Source of the DNA: Aurantiacibacter aquimixticola | Lineage (GTDB): Bacteria; Pseudomonadota; Alphaproteobacteria; Sphingomonadales; Sphingomonadaceae | Length of the DNA stretch: 64,000 nt | Assembly: GCF_003605475.1 (NCBI RefSeq) | Contig: NZ_RAHX01000001.1 | Location: 1,426,001-1,490,000 of the forward strand | Reading direction: 5' to 3' | Shown: positions 38,518 to 46,060 of the stretch, one piece after another | Layout of the letters: the number at the start of each line of letters is the position of its first letter | How positions within the stretch are numbered: the first letter of the stretch is position 1 | The notes under the pieces: generated by a model | The model's input: only the letters and a program-made list of their open reading frames with translations | Told to the model about the DNA's origin: nothing | The model's database searches: none | Translations under genes and position numbers: made by a program

Positions 38518-39089
38518 TCTTCCGTTTCAGCGCCGCCCAGATTGTCCGGTGTCACGCCGCCTTCAAGGGCGGGGACCACGCGCGCCGCGTCCTCCGGGTC
38601 GATCCCAGGAGCGGGCGCGGCGCTGATCGTTTCGCGGCGGCGCGAGACACGGCCGGCACGCTTTATCGCCTCGACCAGCCGCGGATAAACCCCGCAGCGG
38701 CACAGGTTCGGCACTGCCTCGCGGATGTCTTCCACGCTGGGGTCGGGATTGCGGCGGATCAGAGCAGCGGCGGCGATGGCGATGCCCGGCGTGCAGAACC
38801 CGCACTGAATGGCCTGCTCGGCCACCAGCGCCTGCTGCACCGGATGTGAGCGATCGCGGCTCAACCCCTCGATCGTCGTGATGAAACGCCCCTCCGCCTC
38901 GGCGATGGTGACCAGGCAACTGCGCAGCGCCGCGCCATCGATCAAGACCATGCACGATCCGCAATCGCCGGTTCCGCAGCCATATTTCGTGCCGGTCAAA
39001 TTCGCCCCGTCGCGCAGCGCCCAGAGCAGCGGCGTGTCGGGGTCCATGTCGAAGAAAACAGGCCGGTCGTTGACGGTCATCGCGGGCAT
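38514..39089 (-). CDS. 2Fe-2S small subunit of a molybdenum hydroxylase (orphan)
   Basis: A 191-residue protein with the two iron-sulfur domains of the xanthine dehydrogenase/IorA/CoxS family. The plant-type cluster is KYGCGTGDCGSCMVLIDG plus SCLV; the helical-domain cluster is CGFCTPG plus LCRCGVYPRL. It would pass electrons from a Mo-containing large subunit to an acceptor. No large subunit is adjacent: the 3' neighbour is the convergent TonB receptor and the 5' neighbour is a divergent MATE gene. An unusual proline-rich acidic C-terminal tail of about 35 residues follows the last cluster. Confidence 0.88.
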   Translation of the reverse strand: MPAMTVNDRPVFFDMDPDTPLLWALRDGANLTGTKYGCGTGDCGSCMVLIDGAALRSCLVTIAEAEGRFITTIEGLSRDRSHPVQQALVAEQAIQCGFCTPGIAIAAAALIRRNPDPSVEDIREAVPNLCRCGVYPRLVEAIKRAGRVSRRRETISAAPAPGIDPEDAARVVPALEGGVTPDNLGGAETED

Positions 39090-39164
39090 GGCGCAGCTTT
39101 AGCACTCGCCCGGCGCGATTGTCACAGCCCTATTGCTCGCCTGTCCCCGCCCGCCTAGTGCCCG

Positions 39165-40577
39165 GTGGTGGCCGACGCACCCGAAAGCATTCCCGACGAA
39201 GAACCGGAAAACGAAAGCGCGAAGCTGGTTCGCGGCTCGATTGCCGGGCATCTCGTCAAGCAGACATCGCCCGCCGTGGTCGGCGTGGCGGCAATCATGT
39301 CGGTCGGTATTATCGATGCCTATTTCGTCGGCCAGCTCGGTGCCTCGGAACTGGCTGCGATCAGTTTCATCTTTCCGGTCATCACCGCCTTGCAGAGCCT
39401 CGGCGTAGGCGTGATGGTGGGCATCAATTCGGTGGTCAGCCGCGCGCTGGGCGAAGGCGATGACGAGCGTGCTCTGGCCCGTGCCAATCTCGGCATGGCG
39501 CTGGGACTGGTGGCGGGCCTCGCTCTCGGCTTATCGCTTTTCCTTCTGCGTCAACCGCTGTTCGAGCTGATGCAGGCGGAAGACGATGTGCTCCCGCTCA
39601 TCGACGATTACATGGCGCCATACGCGCTCGGCTTCCCGTTGATGATGACGATGATGGGCATGAACGGCGTGCTGCGCGGACAAGGCGCGGCAAAAGCCAA
39701 TACGGCCGTCCTGATCGTCTATTCCATCGCCAACTGGATCCTCGATCCGCTGCTGATCACCGGCATGTTCGGGATAGAAGGTTTCGGCGTGGCTGGCGCG
39801 GCCTATGCGACGATAGGGGGCTGGGCCATCGCCATCTGCGTCGCGTTCTGGCTGCTCGGGCGGTATAACCTGCCGTTCAAGCCCGCCGCGATGACCGCTT
39901 GCAACTGGAAAACACAGCTCGGCGCGATTGGCCGGGTGGCCGGCCCTGCGGCGTTCACCAATTCGATCAATCCCGCGGGCTTGGCCATACTGACGTCCTT
40001 CCTCGCCGCGGAATCGCAGGCGGCTGTCGCGGGTTTCGGCGCGGGCGGACGGCTGCAGAGCTTTGCCGTGGTGCCGCTGCTGGCGCTATCGGGATCGATC
40101 GGGGCCATTGTCGGACAGAATTGGGGTGCCGGTCAGCATGACAGGGCGCGCCTCGCCCTGTGGCAGGCAGGCCTGTTTGCCATCGGCTACGGTCTGGCTG
40201 CGGCGCTGGTTCTGTATTCCGCGCGCGGCTGGTTTGCCGGATTGTTCAGCGAAGACGCGCAGGTGCTCGACGCGACCGTCGCCTATCTCGCGATTTCGGT
40301 CTGGGGCTATGCCGGATACGGCGTGCTGATCGTCGTCAACGGGGCGTTGAACGCCATCGACCGTGCTTCGACCGCTCTGGCTTTGTCGATCACGCGCGTG
40401 CTGCTCGTGATGGTGCCTATCGCCTGGTTCGCACGCGCCATACTCGGTACGCAGGCTGTCTATATTGCCGAGCTTGCCGCCAACCTTCTGGGAGGGCTGG
40501 CGGCAGCGGCGATTGCATGGTGGGTGCTCTGGCGCGGTGCGGACACCGACGCCGAAGCATCAGTCCAGCGGGCGTGA
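39165..40577 (+). CDS. MATE family efflux transporter
   Basis: A 470-residue inner-membrane antiporter with 12 predicted helices in two MATE repeats (PAVVGVAAIMSVGIIDAYFV, and GPAAFTNSINPAGLAILTSF in the second half) and the GLRGQG-like MNGVLRGQGAAKANT segment. It probably exports cationic compounds using Na+ or H+. The start is GTG 39165 or the next GTG codon. It is convergent with phyR, overlapping by 18 bp. Confidence 0.92.
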   Translation: MVADAPESIPDEEPENESAKLVRGSIAGHLVKQTSPAVVGVAAIMSVGIIDAYFVGQLGASELAAISFIFPVITALQSLGVGVMVGINSVVSRALGEGDDERALARANLGMALGLVAGLALGLSLFLLRQPLFELMQAEDDVLPLIDDYMAPYALGFPLMMTMMGMNGVLRGQGAAKANTAVLIVYSIANWILDPLLITGMFGIEGFGVAGAAYATIGGWAIAICVAFWLLGRYNLPFKPAAMTACNWKTQLGAIGRVAGPAAFTNSINPAGLAILTSFLAAESQAAVAGFGAGGRLQSFAVVPLLALSGSIGAIVGQNWGAGQHDRARLALWQAGLFAIGYGLAAALVLYSARGWFAGLFSEDAQVLDATVAYLAISVWGYAGYGVLIVVNGALNAIDRASTALALSITRVLLVMVPIAWFARAILGTQAVYIAELAANLLGGLAAAAIAWWVLWRGADTDAEASVQRA

Positions 40578-41354
40578 CGATCCGAAGAACAGCGCCTGGC
40601 TGATCGCCGCGCGCACCGTATCTTCCTGGAACGGCTTGGTGATCAGATATGTCGGCTCCGGCCGATCGCCCGTCAGCAGTCGTTCGGGATAGGCGGTAAT
40701 GAAGATCACCGGCACGCTGGTGATTTCGAGAATGTCGTCCACGGCATCGAGGCCGGACGAACCGTCGGCGAGCTGGATGTCCGCAAGGACGAGGCCCGGC
40801 GTTTTCTCGGCGACGACTTCCTGCGCTTGGGTGCGCGTGGCAGCAGTGCCGCAGATTTCGTGGCCGAGTGACTTCACTAGGTCTTCCAGCTGCATCGAGA
40901 TGAGCGGCTCGTCCTCGATGATCAGGACGCTCGTCGTCGTCTCGCGCTCGATTTCCTGCACGGCCTCTCGCACGAGCGATTCCACATCGTCCTCGGACAC
41001 GCCCATGATCGTCGCGGCATCGGTGTTGGAGAAATCCTCTACCGTGGTGAGCAACAGGGCCTGACGATTGACCGGGGTGATGCGCTTGAGCTGGTCCTGC
41101 GCGGCAACCTCGTGCGCGGTGCCTTCGGATTGGCTTTCGGCCACTTCCATATAGGCGCTCGACCAGACCTTGTTGAAGGCACTGTAAAGCGGCACGCGGC
41201 CGCCCTTGAGAGATGCTGCCAGCTCGTCGTCCGCGAGCGCGGCTTCGAGTGTGGCTTGAACGAAAGCATCGCCGGTAGACTGCGAGCCCGTGAGGGCACG
41301 AGCGTAACGGCGGAGAAACGGAAGATGTGCGGCGACTTCGGCCCCGATGGACAT
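40560..41354 (-). CDS. phyR: General stress response regulator PhyR
   Basis: Anti-anti-sigma regulator of the alphaproteobacterial general stress response. It has 264 residues. An N-terminal ECF sigma-like domain lacks DNA-binding function (LPFLRRYARALTGSQSTGDA at the start, SNTDAATIMGVSEDDVESLV in the sigma4 part). The C-terminal receiver has acidic E147/D148, phosphoacceptor D192, T220 and K240. When phosphorylated it sequesters NepR and frees sigma EcfG. A GGAAC-N16-CGTT promoter at 41387-41411 implies autoregulation. nepR and ecfG are not adjacent; a candidate nepR start is at 63956. Confidence 0.95.
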   Translation of the reverse strand: MSIGAEVAAHLPFLRRYARALTGSQSTGDAFVQATLEAALADDELAASLKGGRVPLYSAFNKVWSSAYMEVAESQSEGTAHEVAAQDQLKRITPVNRQALLLTTVEDFSNTDAATIMGVSEDDVESLVREAVQEIERETTTSVLIIEDEPLISMQLEDLVKSLGHEICGTAATRTQAQEVVAEKTPGLVLADIQLADGSSGLDAVDDILEITSVPVIFITAYPERLLTGDRPEPTYLITKPFQEDTVRAAISQALFFGSSRPLD

Positions 41355-41386
41355 ATAAACCCTTCCCGGTCAACTGGTTGACCATG

Positions 41387-41411
41387 AACGCCCCTTTGCC
41401 CGGTCGGTTCC
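41387..41411 (-). promoter_or_regulatory. Sigma-EcfG type promoter for phyR
   Basis: On the minus strand GGAAC (41411-41407) is followed after 16 nt by CGTT (41390-41387), the alphaproteobacterial general stress sigma consensus. The predicted transcription start is about 25 nt upstream of the phyR ATG. Confidence 0.75.
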
Positions 41412-41592
41412 AGAATAAAGAAGCTGCAATCTGCGGCTGCCGTTTCGATGGTCTGCAGGGTCGATTTTCGATGCCTCGAAAAAATTTCGCATTTTTTGAA
41501 AACCGGCGGGAACGCATTTTCCGAACAGCCATTTAGTCTATGTCACCGCCGAGACCCCCCCTCCCGTCCAAGCGGCTGGTGATACGATCCCG
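41412..41592. other. Gene-free interval between the phyR promoter and the terminator
   Basis: No protein-coding gene is supported between phyR (start 41354) and the response regulator gene ending at 41689. Apart from the phyR promoter and the terminator at 41593, the interval holds AT-rich runs such as ATTTTTTGAAAACC. It is a possible site of a small plus-strand RNA ending at the terminator. Confidence 0.4.
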
Positions 41593-41629
41593 AAAGGCCT
41601 CCGTTCATAAAGAGCGGAGGCCTTTTTTT
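41593..41629. terminator. Strong bidirectional terminator
   Basis: AAAGGCCTCCG and CGGAGGCCTTTTTTT form an 11-bp GC-rich stem with an 11-nt loop. On the minus strand it lies 60 bp after the response regulator gene at 41689. The longer T run is on the plus strand, where no gene is known. Confidence 0.85.
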
Positions 41630-41688
41630 CACCCATGTTAAATCGCACACGCGAATGGCGCGCATCAACTTCGGATGGTGGATGAGGA

Positions 41689-42138
41689 TCAGCCCAGAAG
41701 GCGGGCGAAGAGACCGCGTTTGCGGCCGGTGCCGAGCTCCGCAACCAGCTGTTCGGGATTGTAGGGCTTTTCGAAGACTGGCCCCATTTCGGCGATCTCT
41801 TCGGGAATGTCCTGCGGGCTGCCTGTCGAAAAGGCGATGTGCGGGCGTTTGGGCCCCAGCATGGTCACCAATTCGGCAATGGCCCAGCCATCGTCGCGGT
41901 CCGCCAGATGCACGTCGAGCACGATGGCGTCGGGCCGCCGCCCTTTCTCGAGCGCCTGGACAGTCGCCTGCATGGTCTGACAGATTTCGACATCCTGGGT
42001 GCCCGCGCGGCGAAAGGCATCCTCGAGCGTCATGGCGAGGACGGCATCGTCTTCCACCAACAGAACACGGCCCAGAGGCTTGGGAGCCTTGGGGGCGCGG
42101 TCTTTCGAATTTTTCCGCTTCGGCAGAACCGGCTTCAC
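41689..42138 (-). CDS. Single-domain response regulator
   Basis: A 149-residue protein made of one receiver domain (residues about 23-135) with a basic N-terminal tail. Acidic pair D30/D31, phosphoacceptor D75 in AIVLDVHLAD, T105 in FSTGSP and K124 in FEKPYNP are intact. The FSTG...EKPY pattern recalls the FAT-GUY single-domain regulators such as SdrG of the sphingomonad stress pathway. A GGAAC-N17-CGTT promoter lies just upstream, which supports membership in the stress regulon. Confidence 0.88.
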   Translation of the reverse strand: MKPVLPKRKNSKDRAPKAPKPLGRVLLVEDDAVLAMTLEDAFRRAGTQDVEICQTMQATVQALEKGRRPDAIVLDVHLADRDDGWAIAELVTMLGPKRPHIAFSTGSPQDIPEEIAEMGPVFEKPYNPEQLVAELGTGRKRGLFARLLG

Positions 42139-42178
42139 GTGCGGGACCCTTCCGATGCGCTGATCGCATCATCACCCC

Positions 42179-42204
42179 AACGCCGCCCGTGGCTGCGCAG
42201 TTCC
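42179..42204 (-). promoter_or_regulatory. Sigma-EcfG type promoter for the single-domain response regulator
   Basis: GGAAC (42204-42200) and CGTT (42182-42179) on the minus strand are separated by 17 nt. The -10 element lies 41 bp upstream of the start codon at 42138. Confidence 0.7.
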
Positions 42205-42221
42205 CCGCATGCCGCGGCAGC

Positions 42222-43379
42222 TTACTGCAACGGCTTTTCGTAAATCCGGTATTCGCGATTGATCTCGGACTCGATCGCATCGGCGATGGCGATCATCCCC
42301 TGATTGTCGTCGAGGATCCAGCCGACCTCGCCGCGCTCCGCATCATGCGCTTCCACGGCATAGCGGCGGATATATTCGATCATCATGAAAGCGAGCTGGC
42401 TGGCGAGCCTGCTGTTCTGGTATTTCGAAGCGACGCCCATAAGCGGAACGCGGAAATCGGCCTGCTTCGGATTGCGCAGCCACCAGAGAAGCTTCGCCCA
42501 GTTGAACGGAAACAGCTTGCCGTCGAAGTCCTTCACCAGCTTGTTCATGTTGGGCCAGGCAAGCATGAAAGCGGCGGGCTCTCCATCGACCTCGGCAATC
42601 ATGTTCGCGCCTTCCAGGATCAGCGGCTTCAGCTTCTTCGCGCCATAGGCCTTTTCCGCTTCAGTGAAGGGCACGAAGCCCCAATTCTTCGACCACGCAT
42701 CGTTGAGGATATCGATGCAGATCGCCGCCTCTTCGGCAAAGCGTCTCTTGTCGACCCGCCTGACATTGATCCGGCTGCTGCGCTCTCCCGATGCGACGAT
42801 ACGATCGATGAGCGGAGGAAAGCCGCCGCGAATATCCAGCTCATAAGTATAGAGCCGCTTCGCCGTGTCGTAGCCACGCGCCTCGACCCAGCCCTGATAT
42901 TCGGCCTTGTCATGCCCCATCAGCAGCATTGGCGGTTGGTCGTGACCGCGCACCAGCAGGCCTGGCTCTTCCCAGATCGACAGGCTGATCGGCGCGAGCA
43001 CGCGGGTCATGCCCTGCTCGCGCAGCCAGTTCTCGGCCCGGGCGATCAGCGCGGCGGCAACGGTTTCGTCGATCGCTTCGAACAGGCCCCAATTGCCGGT
43101 GCCGGGGCCCATGCCCTGCTCTGGCGGCTGGGCCAGTGCCAACTCGTCGATATGCGCGGAAATCCGCCCGACCACCTCATCTCTGCGCCGCGCGAGGAAC
43201 AACTGCACCGTCGCATGTTCGTGGAACGGGTTCTTGCCCGGCGTCAGCAGCTCGACCATGTCGGCGCGCAACGGAGGCACCCAATTAGGATCGTCGGCGT
43301 TCAATCGATAAGCGCAATCGATAAATGCGTTGAGGTCGCCCTTGCCCGATACAGGCGCAATCTCTATTTCAGCGGCCAC
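42222..43379 (-). CDS. GNAT-superfamily acyltransferase, YghO-like
   Basis: A 385-residue cytoplasmic protein with N-terminal GNAT-like features (FLARRRDEVVGRISAHIDEL) and a second half containing EGANMIAEVDGEPAAFMLAW and a C-terminal WILDDNQGMIAIADAIE segment. Such proteins are usually annotated as N-acetyltransferase or YghO. From memory, a protein of this general type acts as bacterial ceramide synthase in Caulobacter, and sphingomonads make sphingolipids, so that role is possible but unproven. It lies divergent from a fatty acid desaturase. Confidence 0.7.
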   Translation of the reverse strand: MAAEIEIAPVSGKGDLNAFIDCAYRLNADDPNWVPPLRADMVELLTPGKNPFHEHATVQLFLARRRDEVVGRISAHIDELALAQPPEQGMGPGTGNWGLFEAIDETVAAALIARAENWLREQGMTRVLAPISLSIWEEPGLLVRGHDQPPMLLMGHDKAEYQGWVEARGYDTAKRLYTYELDIRGGFPPLIDRIVASGERSSRINVRRVDKRRFAEEAAICIDILNDAWSKNWGFVPFTEAEKAYGAKKLKPLILEGANMIAEVDGEPAAFMLAWPNMNKLVKDFDGKLFPFNWAKLLWWLRNPKQADFRVPLMGVASKYQNSRLASQLAFMMIEYIRRYAVEAHDAERGEVGWILDDNQGMIAIADAIESEINREYRIYEKPLQ

Positions 43380-43517
43380 GGATAATCGCCCCTTCGTTCA
43401 GCAGGCAGCATTCCTGTGTATGCAAGGGGCGCAATGTCAAGCGCGCTGCCGAGCCTTTTGAACCGAGCAATGCGTGCCATACGACCGCATGGAAATTGGC
43501 TGAGCAATACACCCGTT

Positions 43518-44609
43518 ATGGATGCGACGACGACCCTTTCGGACACTGAACGCGCCGGCCCTGCCGCCGGGGAACGGCGCGTGCATGCGCAAATTCCGGA
43601 CGACAAGGCGATGCTGCGCGCCGCGGCGGAGCTGACGCGCGATATCAACACCGCGCGACCGGAAATTTACTGGCCAGACATGATCGCAAGCGCGCTGATC
43701 GGCTATGGCGCTCTCGCGGGCGCGATCCTGCTGGAGCCGGTCTGGCTGGCCGTGTTGAGCGGCGTGGTCGCCGTGTTCGCCCTCTATCGCGCCCTGCTCT
43801 TCATTCATGAGATCAGCCATCTTCATCGTGACGCGCTGCCCGGTTTCCGCACGGCGTGGAACCTGCTTGTCGGCATTCCGATGCTGACGCCAAGCCTGAT
43901 GTACGAACAGGTGCACACGCTGCACCATGCGCGCACGAAATACGGGACAGTCGAGGATCCGGAATACATGCCGCTTGCGCTGATGAAGCCGTGGAGCCTG
44001 CCCGCCTTCGTGCTCGTCGCCGCGCTCGCGCCCATCGCGCTGATCGTGCGCTGGGGCATTCTTGCGCCGCTCGGCGCGATCGTCCCGGCACTGCGCCGCT
44101 TTTCGTGGGAGCGGTTTTCGTCTCTCTCGATCAATCCGCAATTCCGCCGCAAGCCCGCCGACGCGAAGACGCGCCACTGGTTCCTTTTCCAGCAGGTGGG
44201 CGCGAGCGCATGGGCCGTCTTCCTGATGTCGACGCCCTTCTGGCTGGGCTGGAAGCCGATCCTCGTCGCCGCCGGTATCACCGCCGCCGTGGCGGTCTTC
44301 AACCAGCTGCGCACGCTGGTTGCGCATCTGTGGGAGAATGAGGGCGAGGCGATGACGGTCACCGCGCAATATCTCGACAGCGTGAATGTCCCGCGCTTCA
44401 TCGCCGGTATCTGGGCGCCCGTCGGTCTGCGCTATCACGCCGTGCACCATTTGATCCCCAGCATGCCTTACCACTCGCTGCACGAGGCGCATAAGCGCAT
44501 CAGCGCGCATCTGGGCGCCGGCTCCACGTTCGAGCAGGCGAGCCATACGGGAATGTGGCCGCTGGTCGGGCGCATTGCGCGCAGCACGATGGGCCGGCGC
44601 GAAGCCTGA
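43518..44609 (+). CDS. Membrane fatty acid desaturase
   Basis: A 363-residue integral membrane di-iron enzyme. The three histidine boxes are HEISHLH, HTLHH and YHAVHHLIP, with HLWENE between. It would introduce a double bond or hydroxyl into an acyl or related hydrophobic chain. The ATG at 43518 is preferred because codon use between 43434 and 43518 is poor, although the ATG at 43434 has a better AAGGGG ribosome site. It is divergent from the GNAT protein gene. Confidence 0.85.
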   Translation: MDATTTLSDTERAGPAAGERRVHAQIPDDKAMLRAAAELTRDINTARPEIYWPDMIASALIGYGALAGAILLEPVWLAVLSGVVAVFALYRALLFIHEISHLHRDALPGFRTAWNLLVGIPMLTPSLMYEQVHTLHHARTKYGTVEDPEYMPLALMKPWSLPAFVLVAALAPIALIVRWGILAPLGAIVPALRRFSWERFSSLSINPQFRRKPADAKTRHWFLFQQVGASAWAVFLMSTPFWLGWKPILVAAGITAAVAVFNQLRTLVAHLWENEGEAMTVTAQYLDSVNVPRFIAGIWAPVGLRYHAVHHLIPSMPYHSLHEAHKRISAHLGAGSTFEQASHTGMWPLVGRIARSTMGRREA

Positions 44610-44613
44610 TACG

Positions 44614-44639
44614 AAAAGGCCCCCGCTTATGCGGAGGCC
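44614..44639 (-). terminator. Rho-independent terminator of the small lipoprotein gene
   Basis: GGCCCCCGC / GCGGAGGCC stem with a TTAT loop. On the minus strand it is followed by TTTT. It lies about 24 bp after the lipoprotein stop and just after the desaturase stop on the other strand. Confidence 0.75.
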
Positions 44640-44662
44640 CATCTCGTCGATCCGACAGCTTG

Positions 44663-44908
44663 TTATTCCGCGGCATCCGCGTCGATCATGGGATCGGCGG
44701 GCATATCCCGCTCGCTGGTCTGTGCAGCGTCCACCTGCTCGTCGAGGCCGCCCTCTATGCTGTCATTATCCGGCACCGGCTCATTGCCGGTCACGTCCGG
44801 AACGGGGGCTTCCATGCTGCTTTCATAATCGGTGTCGAGGGTTTCCTCCTCCGCTCCGCAAGCGGAAAGCGCGAAGGTGGCGGCGGCGGCGAGGGCGATT
44901 CTCTTCAT
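44663..44908 (-). CDS. Small lipoprotein under stress promoter
   Basis: An 81-residue protein with a lipoprotein signal peptide and lipobox LSAC (Cys about residue 17), then an acidic, proline- and serine-containing tail (PVPDVTGNEPVPDNDSIEGG). No family recognised. A GGAAC-N16-CGTT promoter ends 31 bp upstream of its ATG and a terminator follows it, so it is a self-contained stress-induced unit. Confidence 0.8.
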   Translation of the reverse strand: MKRIALAAAATFALSACGAEEETLDTDYESSMEAPVPDVTGNEPVPDNDSIEGGLDEQVDAAQTSERDMPADPMIDADAAE

Positions 44909-44938
44909 CGATAAAGCTCCGTTGGTGTTCGACCGGCC

Positions 44939-44963
44939 AACGGATGTCGACGCGCCGCGTTCC
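44939..44963 (-). promoter_or_regulatory. Sigma-EcfG type promoter for the small lipoprotein
   Basis: GGAAC (44963-44959), 16-nt spacer, CGTT (44942-44939) on the minus strand. It reaches the last base of lptG and lies upstream of the lipoprotein ATG at 44908. Confidence 0.72.
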
Positions 44964-46060
44964 TATTCCTCGGTGCGAACCAGCACCGTCTCGCCGACGA
45001 ATAGGAACAGAAAGAAGGGCGCCCAGGCTGCGATCAGCGGCGGGTATCCGCCAAAACTACCCAAGGCGAGGGCGGCATTATCGATCACGAAGTAGGCAAA
45101 ACCCAGCGCCATGCCGATCACGGCGCGGAGAAACAGATTGCCCGATCGCGCCAGGCCGAAGCCTGCCACCGCGCCCAGCAACGGCATCAACACCGCCGAC
45201 AATGGACCGGAAATCTTGTGCCACCACTTCGCTTCCAGCTCCCCGGTGCGCCGCCCTGCCGATTGGAGCGCCTCGATGCTTCGCGAAAGCTCGCTGAGTG
45301 TTTCGGCGTCTGGAGTGACGCGGCCAAGTTCGACCTGGCCGATGGTGACGCCGGGCGCGACAGTGATGTCGCCCAGCTCGCGCGACTGGGCGCTCGCCAC
45401 GGTGAATTCACTCGCATCGGCGAGCCGCCAGCCCGGATTGGCAAAACTCGCCCGGTCCGCATTCACCTGCCGCACGATCATGCCGAGATCGTCGCGCTCG
45501 TAAAAGGTGACATCGGTAAACACGGTCGCGTCGCCCCGCCCGGCAGCGCGCGATGCCATGAACACATCGCGACCGTCATTGAAATAGACATTGCCCCGAC
45601 CCGCCGGATCGTCCGGCACCTGCGCGTATTCGACCGCCTCCCAAGCCGATAGCGTGGCGTTTGCTCGCGTTACGACCCGCTCGTTGAATGCGAAGGACAC
45701 GCCCGCCATCACCACGCCGCTGAGCAGCAGCGGGGCGAGGATCTGGTGCGCGGACAGCCCGGCGGCCTTCATCGCGATCACTTCGGAATTCTGGTTGAGG
45801 CTCGCCAGCGTGATTATCGTCGCCAGCAGGACGGAATATGGCAGGAATCGCGCGACCAGCTGCGGCCCGCGAAGCGAGGCGTATTTCAGCACCTCGGCCT
45901 GGCCATTGCCATCGACAGCGAGAATATCGCCTGTCTTTCCGAGCAGGTCCAGCATGAGGAGAACGAGCACCAGCATCGCCAGCACGGCGACGATGCGCAT
46001 GGCGAACATCTTCGCCAGGTAGATCGTCAGCCGCCGTGAAGGGAAGAAATCAAGCAGCAC
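44963..46060 (-). CDS. lptG: LPS export ABC transporter permease LptG
   Basis: A 365-residue permease of the LptB2FG complex that extracts lipopolysaccharide from the inner membrane. Six transmembrane helices flank a periplasmic beta-jellyroll (about residues 130-260). Family marks are LPYSVLLATIITLASLNQNSE and MKAAGLSAHQIL. It overlaps the upstream lptF by 11 bp, so the two subunits are co-translated. Confidence 0.95.
   Translation of the reverse strand: MLLDFFPSRRLTIYLAKMFAMRIVAVLAMLVLVLLMLDLLGKTGDILAVDGNGQAEVLKYASLRGPQLVARFLPYSVLLATIITLASLNQNSEVIAMKAAGLSAHQILAPLLLSGVVMAGVSFAFNERVVTRANATLSAWEAVEYAQVPDDPAGRGNVYFNDGRDVFMASRAAGRGDATVFTDVTFYERDDLGMIVRQVNADRASFANPGWRLADASEFTVASAQSRELGDITVAPGVTIGQVELGRVTPDAETLSELSRSIEALQSAGRRTGELEAKWWHKISGPLSAVLMPLLGAVAGFGLARSGNLFLRAVIGMALGFAYFVIDNAALALGSFGGYPPLIAAWAPFFLFLFVGETVLVRTEE

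Noticed and set aside
43490-43516. Stress-type promoter ahead of the desaturase gene
   Set aside because: The -35 is GGAAA and the spacing to CGTT is 18 nt, which does not fit GGAAC-N16/17-CGTT.
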